Source: Terriglobus saanensis SP1PR4
GTDB taxonomy: Bacteria; Acidobacteriota; Terriglobia; Terriglobales; Acidobacteriaceae
Direction of reading: 5' to 3'
Length of the DNA stretch: 64,000 bases
Assembly: GCF_000179915.2 (NCBI RefSeq)
Contig: NC_014963.1
Location: 868,001 to 932,000, forward strand
Made by a program: the position numbers and the translations under genes. Of this stretch, positions 1 to 9,243 are shown piece by piece. How positions within the stretch are numbered: position 1 is the first letter of the stretch; each line of letters starts with the position of its first letter. Under the pieces are notes generated by a model. The model was not told where the DNA came from and searched no databases. It saw nothing but the letters and a program-made list of their open reading frames with translations.

Positions 1-950
1 GCGATCGCCCAGAGGGCGTGCTGCGACAGGGTAGTGCGATCTTCACCGTTGCGCGTGCGAAGCGGCGGAAGCAGAAGCACCGCTGCCGTGCACAGCGTAA
101 CCACCCAGAGGTTCATGTGGAAGGTGAGATGAACCAGGCGATGCCAGAGGCTAAGCAGGATGCGATGCACGCTCATGTTCGCCGTGGCGTTGTAACGAAG
201 ATACTCGGGATTGCCAAAGGTGAAGCCCGTCTTCAGGCGATGGAAGATGTACCAGGCGATAAGCGGAAAGACGGTAGAGGAGATCCACGCAAAGATTTGT
301 AGATGTTCGCGTCGGATAAGGCTGTTCCTGCGGTTGCGCCACGCCAGGAAAAGTTCATAAGCCGAGAGTGCCGCTGGCGTGACGATGGCGGTTTCCTTCG
401 CCATCACAGAGAGCGTGAAGAGGAGGAGGCAGAGCGGCCGCGCGTACTTCCGTTTCTGGGTGAAGTAGAGCGTGAGGGCCCAGAGCGTCGCCGCTGCCGC
501 GAAGATGTCCGCATGGGCAAGACTGCTCTGCGCAAACCAGATTGGGTAGATCGCCGTAAGCACGGTGACCGTGGCGGCCACGGCTTCGTCCGCGAGGATT
601 CGGCCCAGCCGATACACCGCGAGCAGGGCCAGTGCTGCGATCAGGCAGACAAAAAGCCGCGTGCTGTAGATGTGAAAGCCCGCGATCTTCCACCATGCCG
701 CAAGCAGGATCGAGGGAAGCGGCGGATGCGCGTTGCGCATCGTGGAGACCGGAAGTACGGTGCCAAAGCGGAAGAAGTCCCACGCCGCAGGGATGTAGTA
801 TCCACCTTCATCCCAGAAGTAAGGAAGGCGCAGAAGCGTGAAGTGCAAGATATAGACCGCTACGAAGATCGGCGGATAGAGCATCCAGAGTGGAAGCGCT
901 GCGAGTTGTTTCTCCCCGTTACGGGCGCTTTGGAGCCGTTTGCGAAGCAT
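1..950 (-). CDS. Glycosyltransferase family 39 membrane protein (partial)
   Basis: The frame runs off the left edge, so only about the first 316 residues are visible. After a short basic N-terminus comes a membrane segment and then the motif YFWDEGGYY, whose Asp-Glu pair sits where family GT39 (PMT-like, lipid-linked sugar donor) places its catalytic acidic residues. The rest alternates hydrophobic helices with short basic loops. The role is probably transfer of a sugar from a polyprenyl-phosphate donor at the outer face of the inner membrane. The start ATG lies 6 bases after the stop of the DUF3467 gene, so the two are probably co-transcribed. The acceptor is unknown. Confidence 0.82.
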   Translation of the reverse strand, partial: MLRKRLQSARNGEKQLAALPLWMLYPPIFVAVYILHFTLLRLPYFWDEGGYYIPAAWDFFRFGTVLPVSTMRNAHPPLPSILLAAWWKIAGFHIYSTRLFVCLIAALALLAVYRLGRILADEAVAATVTVLTAIYPIWFAQSSLAHADIFAAAATLWALTLYFTQKRKYARPLCLLLFTLSVMAKETAIVTPAALSAYELFLAWRNRRNSLIRREHLQIFAWISSTVFPLIAWYIFHRLKTGFTFGNPEYLRYNATANMSVHRILLSLWHRLVHLTFHMNLWVVTLCTAAVLLLPPLRTRNGEDRTTLSQHALWAI

Positions 951-956
951 CGCTGG

Positions 957-1274
957 CTAGTGCACGGGCCCGTTGGCAGCAGGGAACTGCGGCTCCAGAT
1001 GCACTTCGCCAAAGGTCTGCTCGTACTGTGCGAGGTTCTGCCCCAGCACGTTCCAGAGCGCCTTCGCCTGCTGCGGGCTGAGATAAATCCCCTGCAGATT
1101 GCGGATGTTGACTTCGTCCGGAGAGGTTGTGGGCTGCAGGGTTCCGAAGACGAGCATGAAGTCCCAGACGCTCATCTTCACCTGCACGCTGTTCGCATAG
1201 GTGTCGCGATAATCCGGTGCATCAGTGAGCGTCAGCTTCTGCTGCTGTAGATCGGGGACCTTCATCTCGCTCAT
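957..1274 (-). CDS. DUF3467 family protein
   Basis: This is a soluble 105-residue protein. A central Y-x-N-x-V pattern is followed by [12 protein letters not shown], then an LSPQQAK segment and a C-terminal YEQTFGEV. These are the landmarks I associate with DUF3467, a small family of unknown function. The ATG at 1274 was chosen because any longer reading would run through the tRNA-Leu gene, whose sequence happens to be open in this frame. The GT39 gene follows 6 bases downstream on the same strand. Confidence 0.82.
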   Translation of the reverse strand: MSEMKVPDLQQQKLTLTDAPDYRDTYANSVQVKMSVWDFMLVFGTLQPTTSPDEVNIRNLQGIYLSPQQAKALWNVLGQNLAQYEQTFGEVHLEPQFPAANGPVH

Positions 1275-1297
1275 CGTTTCACTCTTTGTTCCCAATT

Positions 1298-1382
1298 TGG
1301 TGCGAAAGGGGGGACTTGAACCCCCACGGATTGCTCCGCCAGATCCTAAGTCTGGTGCGTCTGCCAATTTCGCCACTTTCGC
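1298..1382 (-). tRNA. tRNA-Leu (anticodon UAG)
   Basis: A cloverleaf can be drawn on the minus strand. The acceptor stem is GCGAAAG with CTTTCGC, the anticodon stem CCAGA/TCTGG encloses the loop CTTAGGA (anticodon TAG, reading CUA), the T arm GGGGG-TTCAAGT-CCCCC is clear, and a variable arm is present. The discriminator A is followed by an encoded CCA (1298-1300). The gene lies 23 bases upstream of the DUF3467 start on the same strand. Confidence 0.95.
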
Positions 1383-1467
1383 GCTTGATCAGTGTAAATC
1401 AGCAGCCTTATGCCGTGTGTCGCACGGTGTGTTGCGTCGCGTAAACTTAGGCCGAAGGAAAAGGCAC

Positions 1468-2505
1468 ATGAAGGCACTTGTGAAGGCGCGCGCCGAGCGC
1501 GGATTGTGGATTGAAGATGTGCCCGAACCCGAGATGGGCATTAACGATGTGAAAATTCGAGTGCTGGCCACTGGCATCTGCGGGACCGACCTGCATATCT
1601 ACGAATGGGACGCTTGGGCGCAGAAGACCATCCCTGTGCCGCTGGTGATCGGGCATGAGTTTGTTGGCGAAATCGCGGCTGTCGGATCGAATGTGACCGA
1701 CTTTCATGTCGGCGACCGTGTAAGTGGCGAAGGCCACGTCGTCTGCGGGCGCTGCCGGAACTGTCTCGCTGGCAGGCGACATCTGTGCGCGCATACGCAG
1801 GGTGTCGGCGTGAATCGCGCAGGGGCCTTTGCGGAGTACATCGTGTTGCCGATGACGAACATCTGGCGGCACGACCACGGCATCGACCTCGATGTCGCGG
1901 CGATCTTCGATCCCTTCGGCAACGCGGTGCATACGGCCCTGGCGTTTCCCGTATTGGGAGAAGACGTTCTGGTAACCGGTGCCGGTCCGATCGGGATTAT
2001 GGCGGCTGCGGTGGCGCGCCATGCGGGTGCAAGGCATGTGGTGATCACTGACCTCAATCCGTATCGCCGTGAGCTTGCGGTGAAGGCTGCCCATGTGACG
2101 CGGGCGATTGATCCGCGGGAGACAACGCTGGAGCAGGTCCAGCACGAGCTCGGCATGCAGGAGGGCTTCGATGTTGGCCTGGAGATGTCCGGCAATGCGA
2201 ATGCCTTTCGCGACATGATTGGAGCGATGAGCCACGGCGGCAAGATCTCGATGCTGGGCATTCCTTCGCCCTCCGAGATGTCGATTGACTGGAGCAAAGT
2301 GATCTTTAATCAGCTGACGCTGCGGGGAATCTACGGGCGCGAGATGTATGAGACCTGGTACAAGATGACGGTGATGCTGCAGTCTGGACTCGATCTGAGC
2401 AAAGTCATTACACACCGTCTGCCATGGACAGAGTTTGAAACCGGTTTTGACGCGATGCGTTCCGGCAATTCGGGTAAAGTCGTTCTCGACTGGTCCAACC
2501 TCTAG
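1468..2505 (+). CDS. tdh: L-threonine 3-dehydrogenase
   Basis: A zinc-dependent medium-chain dehydrogenase of 345 residues that oxidises L-threonine to 2-amino-3-ketobutyrate with NAD+. Cys38 in GICGTD and the following GHEF supply the catalytic-zinc side. The four-cysteine structural-zinc loop [15 protein letters not shown] is intact, and the Rossmann motif reads [12 protein letters not shown]. The ATG at 1468 follows a purine-rich GAAGGAAAAGG. The next gene, 9 bases downstream, is kbl, the enzyme that uses the unstable product. This is the classic threonine-to-glycine two-gene operon. Confidence 0.96.
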   Translation: MKALVKARAERGLWIEDVPEPEMGINDVKIRVLATGICGTDLHIYEWDAWAQKTIPVPLVIGHEFVGEIAAVGSNVTDFHVGDRVSGEGHVVCGRCRNCLAGRRHLCAHTQGVGVNRAGAFAEYIVLPMTNIWRHDHGIDLDVAAIFDPFGNAVHTALAFPVLGEDVLVTGAGPIGIMAAAVARHAGARHVVITDLNPYRRELAVKAAHVTRAIDPRETTLEQVQHELGMQEGFDVGLEMSGNANAFRDMIGAMSHGGKISMLGIPSPSEMSIDWSKVIFNQLTLRGIYGREMYETWYKMTVMLQSGLDLSKVITHRLPWTEFETGFDAMRSGNSGKVVLDWSNL

Positions 2506-2514
2506 GAGAGTTCG

Positions 2515-3720
2515 ATGAGTGAAACACGCAAACAGCTTGGATATCTGACGGAACAGCTCGACGCCATGCGCGCTGCCGGAACGCACTTTCGCCTGCGCGT
2601 CCTGGACGATCAGCAGGCTCCTATCTGCCACTATGACGGCAAAGAGGTCATCAATCTCGCTTCGAATAACTACCTTGGGTTGGCGAACCATCCGAAGCTG
2701 ATTGAAGCGGCAGTGGAAGCGACGAAGAAGTTTGGTGCGGGCTCCGGCGCAGTGCGAACGATCGCGGGCACCATGCGTCTCCACATGCAGCTGGAAGAGC
2801 GCATCGCGGCCTTCAAGAACGTCGAAGCGTGCGTGGTTTTCCAGTCCGGCTTTGCTGCGAATGCGGGAACGGTGTCCGCGATCCTGGGCAAGGAGGACTT
2901 CATCTTCTCCGATGAGTTGAACCACGCGTCCATCATCGACGGCGCACGCCTCTCGCGGGCGAAGATCAAGGTCTTTCGGCATAAGGACGTCGCCCACTGC
3001 GAGGAACTCCTCGCCGAAGTGCAGAACGAGCCCGGGCGCAAGCTGGTCATCACGGATGGTGTGTTCTCGATGGACGGTGATATCGGACCGGTGGGAGCTC
3101 TGGCGGGTGTGGCCGAGCGCTACGGGGCCATCATGATGGTCGATGATGCGCACGCCTCCGGTGTCCTGGGACGGCATGGCCGGGGTTCTATTGACCACTT
3201 CCACGCGCACGGACGCGTCGATATTCAGGTGGGTACGCTCTCCAAGGCGATTGGATCGCTGGGCGGCTACGTCTGCGGATCCCGCGACTTGATCGACTTC
3301 CTCTACCATCGCGCGCGACCGTTCCTGTTTTCCACGTCGCATCCGCCTGCGGTTCCTGCGAGCTGCCTGGCGGCCTTCGACATCCTGGAGAGCGAGCCGG
3401 ACCGTATGGAGAGGCTGTGGCGAAATACCCATAGCTTCAAAGCGACGCTGGCGAGTGCAGGCTTCAATATCGGAGGGCAAAATACGCCCATGAGTGAGAC
3501 GCCCATTCTGCCGATCATCGTTGGGGAGAGTGCGAAAGCGGCGGAGTTCAGCCGTGCACTCTTCGACGCAGGCCTGATGGCGACGGCGATTACCTATCCC
3601 ACGGTGGCGCAGGGCAAGGCTCGCATCCGTACGATCGTGACCAGCGAACACTCGCCGGAAACGCTGGCGCAGGCTGCGGAGATCCTTACCGCAACGGCGA
3701 AAAAGCTGGCGATTCTTTAA
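2515..3720 (+). CDS. kbl: 2-amino-3-ketobutyrate CoA ligase (glycine C-acetyltransferase)
   Basis: A PLP enzyme of the alpha-oxoamine synthase family, 401 residues, about the usual length. It cleaves 2-amino-3-ketobutyrate with CoA to glycine and acetyl-CoA. Visible landmarks are NLASNNYLGLANHP near the N-terminus, the DDAHASG motif of the PLP pocket, and the Schiff-base lysine in GTLSKAIGSLGGY. An AGGAG sequence just upstream of ATG 2515 serves as ribosome binding site. It pairs with tdh and converges on the asparaginase gene with only 10 bases between stops. Confidence 0.96.
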   Translation: MSETRKQLGYLTEQLDAMRAAGTHFRLRVLDDQQAPICHYDGKEVINLASNNYLGLANHPKLIEAAVEATKKFGAGSGAVRTIAGTMRLHMQLEERIAAFKNVEACVVFQSGFAANAGTVSAILGKEDFIFSDELNHASIIDGARLSRAKIKVFRHKDVAHCEELLAEVQNEPGRKLVITDGVFSMDGDIGPVGALAGVAERYGAIMMVDDAHASGVLGRHGRGSIDHFHAHGRVDIQVGTLSKAIGSLGGYVCGSRDLIDFLYHRARPFLFSTSHPPAVPASCLAAFDILESEPDRMERLWRNTHSFKATLASAGFNIGGQNTPMSETPILPIIVGESAKAAEFSRALFDAGLMATAITYPTVAQGKARIRTIVTSEHSPETLAQAAEILTATAKKLAIL

Positions 3721-3730
3721 TCGCTGTTCT

Positions 3731-4243
3731 TCATCTTTGGGAAACCCTGACGAATCGGCTCTGCTCGGTGTCCTTCTTCACGTCCGCGATAGGGAAGACC
3801 TCGCCGTGGAAGACGATGTAGACGCCAGGTGCGACAAGCGACGCAGCCAGAAGGCTTTCGGTCAGGTTTTGGATAGCGTCTGAGCCCTCGATGCCGAAAG
3901 GCGTCATGGCGCCCGTGAGAAGGACCGGTGTGCGCAGGTCGGGGAGGCGGTCGGCGAGGACGAGGCCAGTCTGTACCATGGTGTCCGTCCCGTGGGTGAC
4001 GACCACAGGGATGCCCCGGGACGTGGAGCGGGCCGCCGCCGTGGCGATGAGTTCCCGGTCTTCCGGTGTCATGACCAGCGAGTCCTTATTCATCAACTCT
4101 TCGACGGTAATCTTCGCCCCTGGCAGGCGGAGAAGAGCGAGACAGCGCTGGATCTGCGGCTCCGTGTTGGCCATCGCGCCCATCTGTTCGACGTAGCGCT
4201 TTTCGATGGTGCCGCCGGTGGTGAGAAGTGTGATTGGACGCAT
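3731..4243 (-). CDS. Single-domain L-asparaginase-like protein
   Basis: About 170 residues matching only the N-terminal half of type I/II asparaginases. The first nucleophile motif TTGGTIEK is at the start and the second catalytic motif VVTHGTDTM is intact, followed by LTGAMTPFGIEGSDA. The C-terminal domain that completes full-length asparaginases is absent. Short forms of this size are common in bacteria, so this is probably not a broken gene. An upstream in-frame ATG at 4264 exists, but the family pattern begins right after the ATG at 4243. Substrate specificity is not settled by the sequence. Confidence 0.8.
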   Translation of the reverse strand: MRPITLLTTGGTIEKRYVEQMGAMANTEPQIQRCLALLRLPGAKITVEELMNKDSLVMTPEDRELIATAAARSTSRGIPVVVTHGTDTMVQTGLVLADRLPDLRTPVLLTGAMTPFGIEGSDAIQNLTESLLAASLVAPGVYIVFHGEVFPIADVKKDTEQSRFVRVSQR

Positions 4244-4267
4244 ACAGCATGCAGGATAGCGCACAAA

Positions 4268-4300
4268 GCAAAAGGCCCCGCCGAAGCGGGGCCTTGCTGT
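4268..4300 (-). terminator. Rho-independent terminator after the first beta-propeller gene
   Basis: A perfect 10-bp GC-rich stem (4272-4281 with 4286-4295) has a CGAA tetraloop and is followed on the minus strand by TTGCTTT. It begins 20 bases after the stop at 4316. Confidence 0.85.
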
Positions 4301-4315
4301 TGGTCCGGAAGGAGC

Positions 4316-5557
4316 TTACTGAACGATCTGGGTTGCGTGATCGCCGTTGGCAACCGCAGCAGCGCAGCTTGGCAGACCGGAAGCCGGGAACGGGGTGTTC
4401 TGAATGTTCTTCAGAGCGCCCGTGCTCGGGTTGAGCTGAAGGCCCGTTACCGAGTTATCCAGCTGGTTGGAAGTGAAGAGGTAGATACCAAGAGCCGATT
4501 CGATCGTCACGCAGGTCGGACCTGTACCTGTCGCCGTTCCTGTGGAACCGCTAGAGGCGGAGAGCGATCCGGTTGAGATATCGATGGCAAACGGCGTCAC
4601 CGTGTTGGCGTTGTAATTCGCCACGTAGAGGAACTTGCCGCGAGGATCGATGGTGGCGGCTACGGGCAACGATCCAGTGGCGAAGGGGCCATTGTTCATA
4701 GGTGTTGGTACGCCGCCGGAGGAGAAGGTGTAGCCGATGACCTGGTTGGCCGAGCGATCCGTCACATAGAGGTAACGGGCCTTGGGATCTTCCACGATGG
4801 AGCTGGGAAGAACGCCTGAGCTGTACCCCGTCGCTGCCGTCGCTGTTACCGTGGTGCCAGCGAGCGCCGTCAAAGCCCCCGTAGTGGTATTGCGGGAGAA
4901 TCCGAGGAGATTGCTCGTAGTCGTCGTATCCTGCTCGATGACGTACAGGAAACTGACGGTTGTAGCGGGTGCAGTAGCTGTAGCTGTGGTCGTGGCGTTC
5001 GTGCTTGCCACAACACCGATCGGAGTTACCCCGACGTTCGTATTGAGCGCGGTCAGCGGGGTCAAGCTATAGTCATTGTTCGTTGCATCGTCGGCTGTCT
5101 GGAAGACATTGATAATGCCTGGGCCGGTGCTGCTTGTCCCCTGGTAAGTGCAGACGACGTAGAGAAACTTGTCGTCCGAAGAAATTGCGAGGGCCACCGG
5201 GAAGCTCCCGGCGGTGCTATAGGTCTTCTGCGCATAGATCTTGCCATCCGTGCCGATCTGATACCAGACGATATTGGAATCGTCGCGGTTGATCACGAAA
5301 AGGCTCTTCTGGCTATTGGTCACGACGAGACCTACAGGGTTCTTTCCGCCGGATGAGACTGGCGAATCCGAAAGCTGCATGAGCGAACCCGACTGAAAGT
5401 CCACGTGGTAGACGTTGACCAGGCCCGGATTGGACTTGGTGGAAGTCGCGTAGACGTATGCCACCGTATAGTCACGGGTGCATGCGATAAGGCCGAGACA
5501 TACCGCGAGAGACGAGAGCGAGGCCAGCGTAAAACGGCCCATCTGACTGAACTTCAT
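4316..5557 (-). CDS. Beta-propeller (YncE/lactonase-like) lipoprotein
   Basis: 413 residues starting with a lipoprotein signal: basic start, hydrophobic core, lipobox LIAC. The mature part is built of repeated blades with the recurring pattern F-LYV followed by a short acidic turn and a V/I-x-x-F/Y strand (for example KFLYVVCT, RYLYVTDR, KFLYVANY). This is typical of seven-bladed YncE or 6-phosphogluconolactonase-like propellers. It is probably anchored in the cell envelope and binds an unknown ligand. It is the downstream member of a tandem pair with the gene at 5663-6952, whose signal peptide is clearly similar, so they are paralogues. Enzymatic lactonase activity is not evident. Confidence 0.82.
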   Translation of the reverse strand: MKFSQMGRFTLASLSSLAVCLGLIACTRDYTVAYVYATSTKSNPGLVNVYHVDFQSGSLMQLSDSPVSSGGKNPVGLVVTNSQKSLFVINRDDSNIVWYQIGTDGKIYAQKTYSTAGSFPVALAISSDDKFLYVVCTYQGTSSTGPGIINVFQTADDATNNDYSLTPLTALNTNVGVTPIGVVASTNATTTATATAPATTVSFLYVIEQDTTTTSNLLGFSRNTTTGALTALAGTTVTATAATGYSSGVLPSSIVEDPKARYLYVTDRSANQVIGYTFSSGGVPTPMNNGPFATGSLPVAATIDPRGKFLYVANYNANTVTPFAIDISTGSLSASSGSTGTATGTGPTCVTIESALGIYLFTSNQLDNSVTGLQLNPSTGALKNIQNTPFPASGLPSCAAAVANGDHATQIVQ

Positions 5558-5630
5558 GTGTTTCCTTCAAATGCCGGGACCGTGACCGCCCCGTTCATGT
5601 CCTGCTTTGCAGCAGCGTTGGATTTTCAAA

Positions 5631-5656
5631 CCGGCGCGCCGAAAAGGCCGCGCCGG
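5631..5656 (-). terminator. Terminator-like hairpin after the second beta-propeller gene
   Basis: An 8-bp all-GC stem (5631-5638 with 5649-5656) with a 10-base loop is followed on the minus strand by TTTGAAAATC. It begins 7 bases after the stop at 5663, so transcripts of the upstream paralogue may end here before the downstream one starts. Confidence 0.65.
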
Positions 5657-5662
5657 AAGGTA

Positions 5663-6952
5663 TTAGTTTACGTTTCCGCTTACGATCAGGCAGGTAGGCT
5701 TGCCCGTGACCGCAAAGGTGGAACCGCGGCGAAGCGCGTTCAACTGTCCCGTAGATTTATTGATTTCGTAGCCTGTCACGCTGCCATCGTTGGCATTCGA
5801 CGTGTAGACATACTTAGCCAACGGATCTTCGACCATGCAAACCGGACCAGCGCCGACGGGATACGGATTGTTCGTGTCCGATACCTTGGTGAGCTTGCCA
5901 TTGGAGTCGACGGTGTACGCTCCGATGCTGCTAAAGCTCGTCGTGACGTTGGTCGATGTCTGGTTGAGTACATAAACAAACTTAGTTCCATCGGTCAGTG
6001 TCCAGACTGGAGTGACCTGGCTCACGAAGTTTGTAACTGGACCGCCCGTAACGCTTTGGAGTACACCGTTCGTCCCCAGAGTATAGGGAGAGATGGTGTT
6101 GGATGCGGCGTCCGTGAGATAGACATAGCTTCCACCGGTGGTGATCGAAGTGATCGTCGTCAGGTTGGTCTGTTGGGTGCTGTTTGTGGTCAGCGTCAAC
6201 TGGCCACTGGTCGCGTTCGCCGAGTAGGACGTAATCGTCTGCGTCGTCTGGCTGGTGCTGGTATCCGGCGCATTCACCGTCAGGAGCGTTCCGGAAAAAT
6301 ACTTCATCAGGCTCGGCGTCGGGCCCACGGGGAAGTACGTGATGTTGGTTCCAGCGCTGTTCTTCGTGGTGGCGTTAGTGACCAAAGTCAGGCGGCCGGT
6401 ATCGGCGGCGACGGAAAAGACCGTGATCGCGCCGCAGTTGGCAATAGTGCAACCTGCCGGGATCGGATTCAGGATTGCTCCCGAGTTGCTATCACGCGTG
6501 AACGGTGCCTGGGTATCGAGAACATAGAGGAAACCTCCAGCGCTATCCATCTGAAGGAATACTGGTTTCGAGGTGACATCGCCCTGGGTGCTGTAGTTCT
6601 GCTGGAAACTCAAAATGCCATCGCCGCCGACGCTGAAAAGGGCAATATTGCCAGCTGTCGTGCCGTCGCCCTGATTGACAGCATAGACGTACCGGCCGCC
6701 AGGCTTCACTACCGCTTGGACGGGATTGACGCCGCCGGAAGTAAAGGGCGAGTTCACAACCTCAGTCAGGTTTCCGGTGAAGTTGTCGATCTTGAACCCG
6801 GTAATGGAGTTCCCGGAGCCATTCGACGTCTGTTTTCCAGCGAGGACCCACATGAACCCGATTGTTCCGCCGCCGCACGCCGTCATGCCCAAACCTACGG
6901 CGAGGGATACTACTGTGGCCAGAGATGCTCGGCCGATTCTGCTCAACTTCAT
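5663..6952 (-). CDS. Beta-propeller (YncE/lactonase-like) lipoprotein, paralogue
   Basis: 429 residues from the ATG at 6952, which follows an AAGGAAC ribosome binding site. An ATG 45 bases upstream would put a hydrophilic tail before the signal peptide and is less likely. The lipobox is MTAC. Blade motifs such as RYVYAVNQ, GFLYVLDT, SYVYLTDA, KFVYVLNQ and KYVYTSNA repeat along the chain, indicating a seven-bladed propeller rich in Thr and Ser. Its N-terminus resembles that of the neighbour at 4316-5557. A strong leader hairpin lies just upstream. No catalytic signature was found; an envelope-bound binding or scaffold role is inferred. Confidence 0.82.
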   Translation of the reverse strand: MKLSRIGRASLATVVSLAVGLGMTACGGGTIGFMWVLAGKQTSNGSGNSITGFKIDNFTGNLTEVVNSPFTSGGVNPVQAVVKPGGRYVYAVNQGDGTTAGNIALFSVGGDGILSFQQNYSTQGDVTSKPVFLQMDSAGGFLYVLDTQAPFTRDSNSGAILNPIPAGCTIANCGAITVFSVAADTGRLTLVTNATTKNSAGTNITYFPVGPTPSLMKYFSGTLLTVNAPDTSTSQTTQTITSYSANATSGQLTLTTNSTQQTNLTTITSITTGGSYVYLTDAASNTISPYTLGTNGVLQSVTGGPVTNFVSQVTPVWTLTDGTKFVYVLNQTSTNVTTSFSSIGAYTVDSNGKLTKVSDTNNPYPVGAGPVCMVEDPLAKYVYTSNANDGSVTGYEINKSTGQLNALRRGSTFAVTGKPTCLIVSGNVN

Positions 6953-6974
6953 GTAGTTCCTTCGATTCTTTCCA

Positions 6975-7002
6975 GTGCTTTGCCCCTTTAGGGGCAAAGC
7001 AC
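6975..7002 (-). promoter_or_regulatory. Perfect 12-bp hairpin in the leader of the propeller gene
   Basis: 6975-6986 and 6991-7002 are exact reverse complements with a 4-base loop. The hairpin ends about 22 bases upstream of ATG 6952, just before the ribosome binding site. Neither strand has a following T tract, so a terminator is unlikely. It may stabilise the mRNA, control translation or act as an operator. Confidence 0.55.
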
Positions 7003-7106
7003 CGCTTCAGATTTCTGGGAGTTTCAGTCCTCCCATCATTGTAGAACTGTGCGAGCGTTTCGCCAATGGCAGGAGCTCGGGAAACGGAAATCGCGACGCA
7101 AAAGAG

Positions 7107-7140
7107 TGTGGGCCCGAGGATTTGACGCTTCGGGCCCACA
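7107..7140 (-). terminator. Terminator after the M13 peptidase gene
   Basis: A perfect 11-bp stem (7107-7117 with 7130-7140) with a 12-base loop, followed on the minus strand by CTCTTTTG. It lies 28 bases downstream of the stop at 7168. Confidence 0.75.
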
Positions 7141-7167
7141 TTGGTTTTTAGGTGACCTGGAGTGAAT

Positions 7168-9243
7168 CTACCAGACGCGGCAGGAATCGACGGGCGTCAT
7201 GGGCTGGCCTTTCTTGCAGTTGAAGGCTTCGCCGAATTTGTCGAAGTTGACGACAGATCCGTTGACGCGGAACCGTCCAGGGGAGTGCGGATCGGTCTTG
7301 GCGCGCATACGAGCCGTCTGTTCGCGTGTGTTTTCGCACCAGACCTGGGCAAAGCCGAGGAAGTAGCGTTGGGCTGGGGTGTAGCCATCGATGGTTGCCG
7401 TTGTGGACAGATTCTCCTTAGCGAGAGTGTTCATCAGGGCGGCGTAGGCGATGTGCAGGCCTCCGTTATCGGCCGTGTTCTCGCCGAGGGTCAGCTTACC
7501 GTTGAGGATCGCTCCGGGAACGGGCTCGAAGGCGCCGTATTCCTTGACCTCGCAGGCGGTGCGTTCATCGAACTTGGCCTTGTCTTCGGGGGTCCACCAC
7601 ATCCGGACATTGCCCTTAGGGTCGAACTGCGAACCCTCGTCGTCGAAGCCATGGGTCATTTCGTGTCCAATAACCACGCCGATGGCGCCGAAGTTCACTG
7701 CGGGATCGATCTTGAAGTCGTAGAACGGTGGCTGGAGGATGCCTGCGGGGAAGTTGATGTCGTTGTTGGACGAATCGTAGTAGGCGTTCACGGTGGGAGG
7801 CGTCATGCCCCACTCCTTCTCGTCCACGGGTTGCCCGATCTTGTCCAGATCGCGGCGGTCGTTGAAGATGACCGTCTGCTGCAGGTCATGGACATAGTCG
7901 TCGCGTTTCACGTCCAGTTTGGAGTAGTCACGCCATTTCTCGGGATAACCGATCTTGTCGCGGAATGCGTCCAGCTTCTTCTTGGCTTCGACCTTGGTGG
8001 TGTCGCTCATCCAGTCGAGGCCCTTGATGTCCTGATCGAGTGCGGCTTCGAGGGCGTGGACAAGCTGCTCCATGTTGTCCTTCGCCGAGGGTGGAAAATT
8101 CTTCTTGACCCAATCCTGGCCGACCGCTTCGCCGAGAGCGTGGTCGGTTCCGGAGGTGCAACGCTTCCAGCGGGGCGCTTGTTCCTTCTGTCCGGCGAGT
8201 GTGGCGGAGAAGAAGTTGAAGTTCTCCTGATCGAAAGCCTTGGAGAGACCGCCAGCGAATTGGTGGACGACGTGCCAACGAAGGTAGCTCTTGAGATCGC
8301 CGATGGAAGTGGATTCGACCTCCTGGTTCATGGCCTTGAAGAAGTTGGGAGTGCCGACGTTGAGGCTGGTGAGTTGGTCGCGGCGCAGGGCACCGAGGTA
8401 CTCACTCCACTTAAAACCGGGCGTCAGAGACTGGAGCTCTGCGCGGGACTTGATGTGATACACGTTGGTGGGATCGCGCAGATCGACGCGCGGCGTGGAG
8501 CCTTCCGCCAGAGCCGTCTCAATGGTCATCACCGACTTCGCTTCGGTCGCGGCTTTTTCGGGTGTGTCGCCGAGGAGTACGAACATCTTCGTCAGATGTT
8601 CGATGTACTGCGCGCGGATCGTCTTCATCCGATCGTCCTGCTGCAGGTAATAGTCCCGGTCAGGCAAGGAGAGGCCACCTTGCATGATGACGCCGATCTG
8701 CTTGGTGGAATCTTTCTGGTCCTGCTCGGAACCGAAGTCGAAGAGCGTACCAACGCCGTCTTTGTCTTCCAGATTGCCGAGAAGCGCGGCAAGGGTGGCC
8801 TTGTTGTTCCAATGGTCGATCTTCGCCAGCACGGGCAGGATAGGCTGCGCGCCGAGTTTGTCGTGCTGCGCCGTGTCCATGCAGGCAGCGAAGTAATTGC
8901 CGTACTTCACTTGGAGCGGCGTGGTGGGATGGTCGGCTGCAGCGCGGAGGTCCTGATAGAGGAGGTAGTTATTGCGTTCGTTGAGAGCGTCGAACTGGCC
9001 GTAACGGACTTTGTCTGCAGGGATGGGATTATTCTTTCGCCAGTTGCCGCAGGCGTAGGCGTAGAAGTCTGTGCAGGGATCGACGGTCTTATCTATCCCG
9101 TTGAGGTCCATGGAGATGGGAGTTTTTGGCGCAGAGGTGGGGGCCGAGATAGTGTCATCGAGGACAATGGCCTGTGCGGCGTTCTGTGCAGAAAGGCAGA
9201 CGCTCGTGCTGAAGAGCAAGGCTATAAGGAAAAGGTTGCGCAT
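7168..9243 (-). CDS. M13 family zinc metallopeptidase (neprilysin/PepO-like)
   Basis: 691 residues, normal length for secreted bacterial M13 enzymes. A cleavable signal peptide (hydrophobic core then SAQNA) directs export. The M13 N-terminal domain begins with the FYAYACGNW pattern. The NAYYDSSNNDINFPAG block precedes the zinc site HEMTHGFDDEG (His and Glu of HExxH, near residue 527), and the downstream glutamate lies in GENTADNGG. The chain ends in CRVW, as in neprilysin relatives. It probably degrades oligopeptides in the periplasm or outside the cell. It is monocistronic, with its own terminator. Confidence 0.94.
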   Translation of the reverse strand: MRNLFLIALLFSTSVCLSAQNAAQAIVLDDTISAPTSAPKTPISMDLNGIDKTVDPCTDFYAYACGNWRKNNPIPADKVRYGQFDALNERNNYLLYQDLRAAADHPTTPLQVKYGNYFAACMDTAQHDKLGAQPILPVLAKIDHWNNKATLAALLGNLEDKDGVGTLFDFGSEQDQKDSTKQIGVIMQGGLSLPDRDYYLQQDDRMKTIRAQYIEHLTKMFVLLGDTPEKAATEAKSVMTIETALAEGSTPRVDLRDPTNVYHIKSRAELQSLTPGFKWSEYLGALRRDQLTSLNVGTPNFFKAMNQEVESTSIGDLKSYLRWHVVHQFAGGLSKAFDQENFNFFSATLAGQKEQAPRWKRCTSGTDHALGEAVGQDWVKKNFPPSAKDNMEQLVHALEAALDQDIKGLDWMSDTTKVEAKKKLDAFRDKIGYPEKWRDYSKLDVKRDDYVHDLQQTVIFNDRRDLDKIGQPVDEKEWGMTPPTVNAYYDSSNNDINFPAGILQPPFYDFKIDPAVNFGAIGVVIGHEMTHGFDDEGSQFDPKGNVRMWWTPEDKAKFDERTACEVKEYGAFEPVPGAILNGKLTLGENTADNGGLHIAYAALMNTLAKENLSTTATIDGYTPAQRYFLGFAQVWCENTREQTARMRAKTDPHSPGRFRVNGSVVNFDKFGEAFNCKKGQPMTPVDSCRVW

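Noticed and set aside
303-1250. 315-residue open frame on the plus strand
   Set aside because: It is antisense to the GT39 and DUF3467 genes, is rich in Arg, Glu and His, and has no recognisable domain.
1301-1376. N-terminal extension of the DUF3467 protein
   Set aside because: The extension is a translation of the tRNA-Leu gene; the true start is the ATG at 1274.
1447-3651. 734-residue open frame on the minus strand
   Set aside because: It runs antisense to tdh and kbl, which have complete catalytic motifs. Its composition (His/Arg-rich) is that of an antisense frame in high-GC DNA.
5405-6991. 528-residue open frame on the plus strand
   Set aside because: It is antisense to both propeller lipoproteins and lacks a plausible start or domain.
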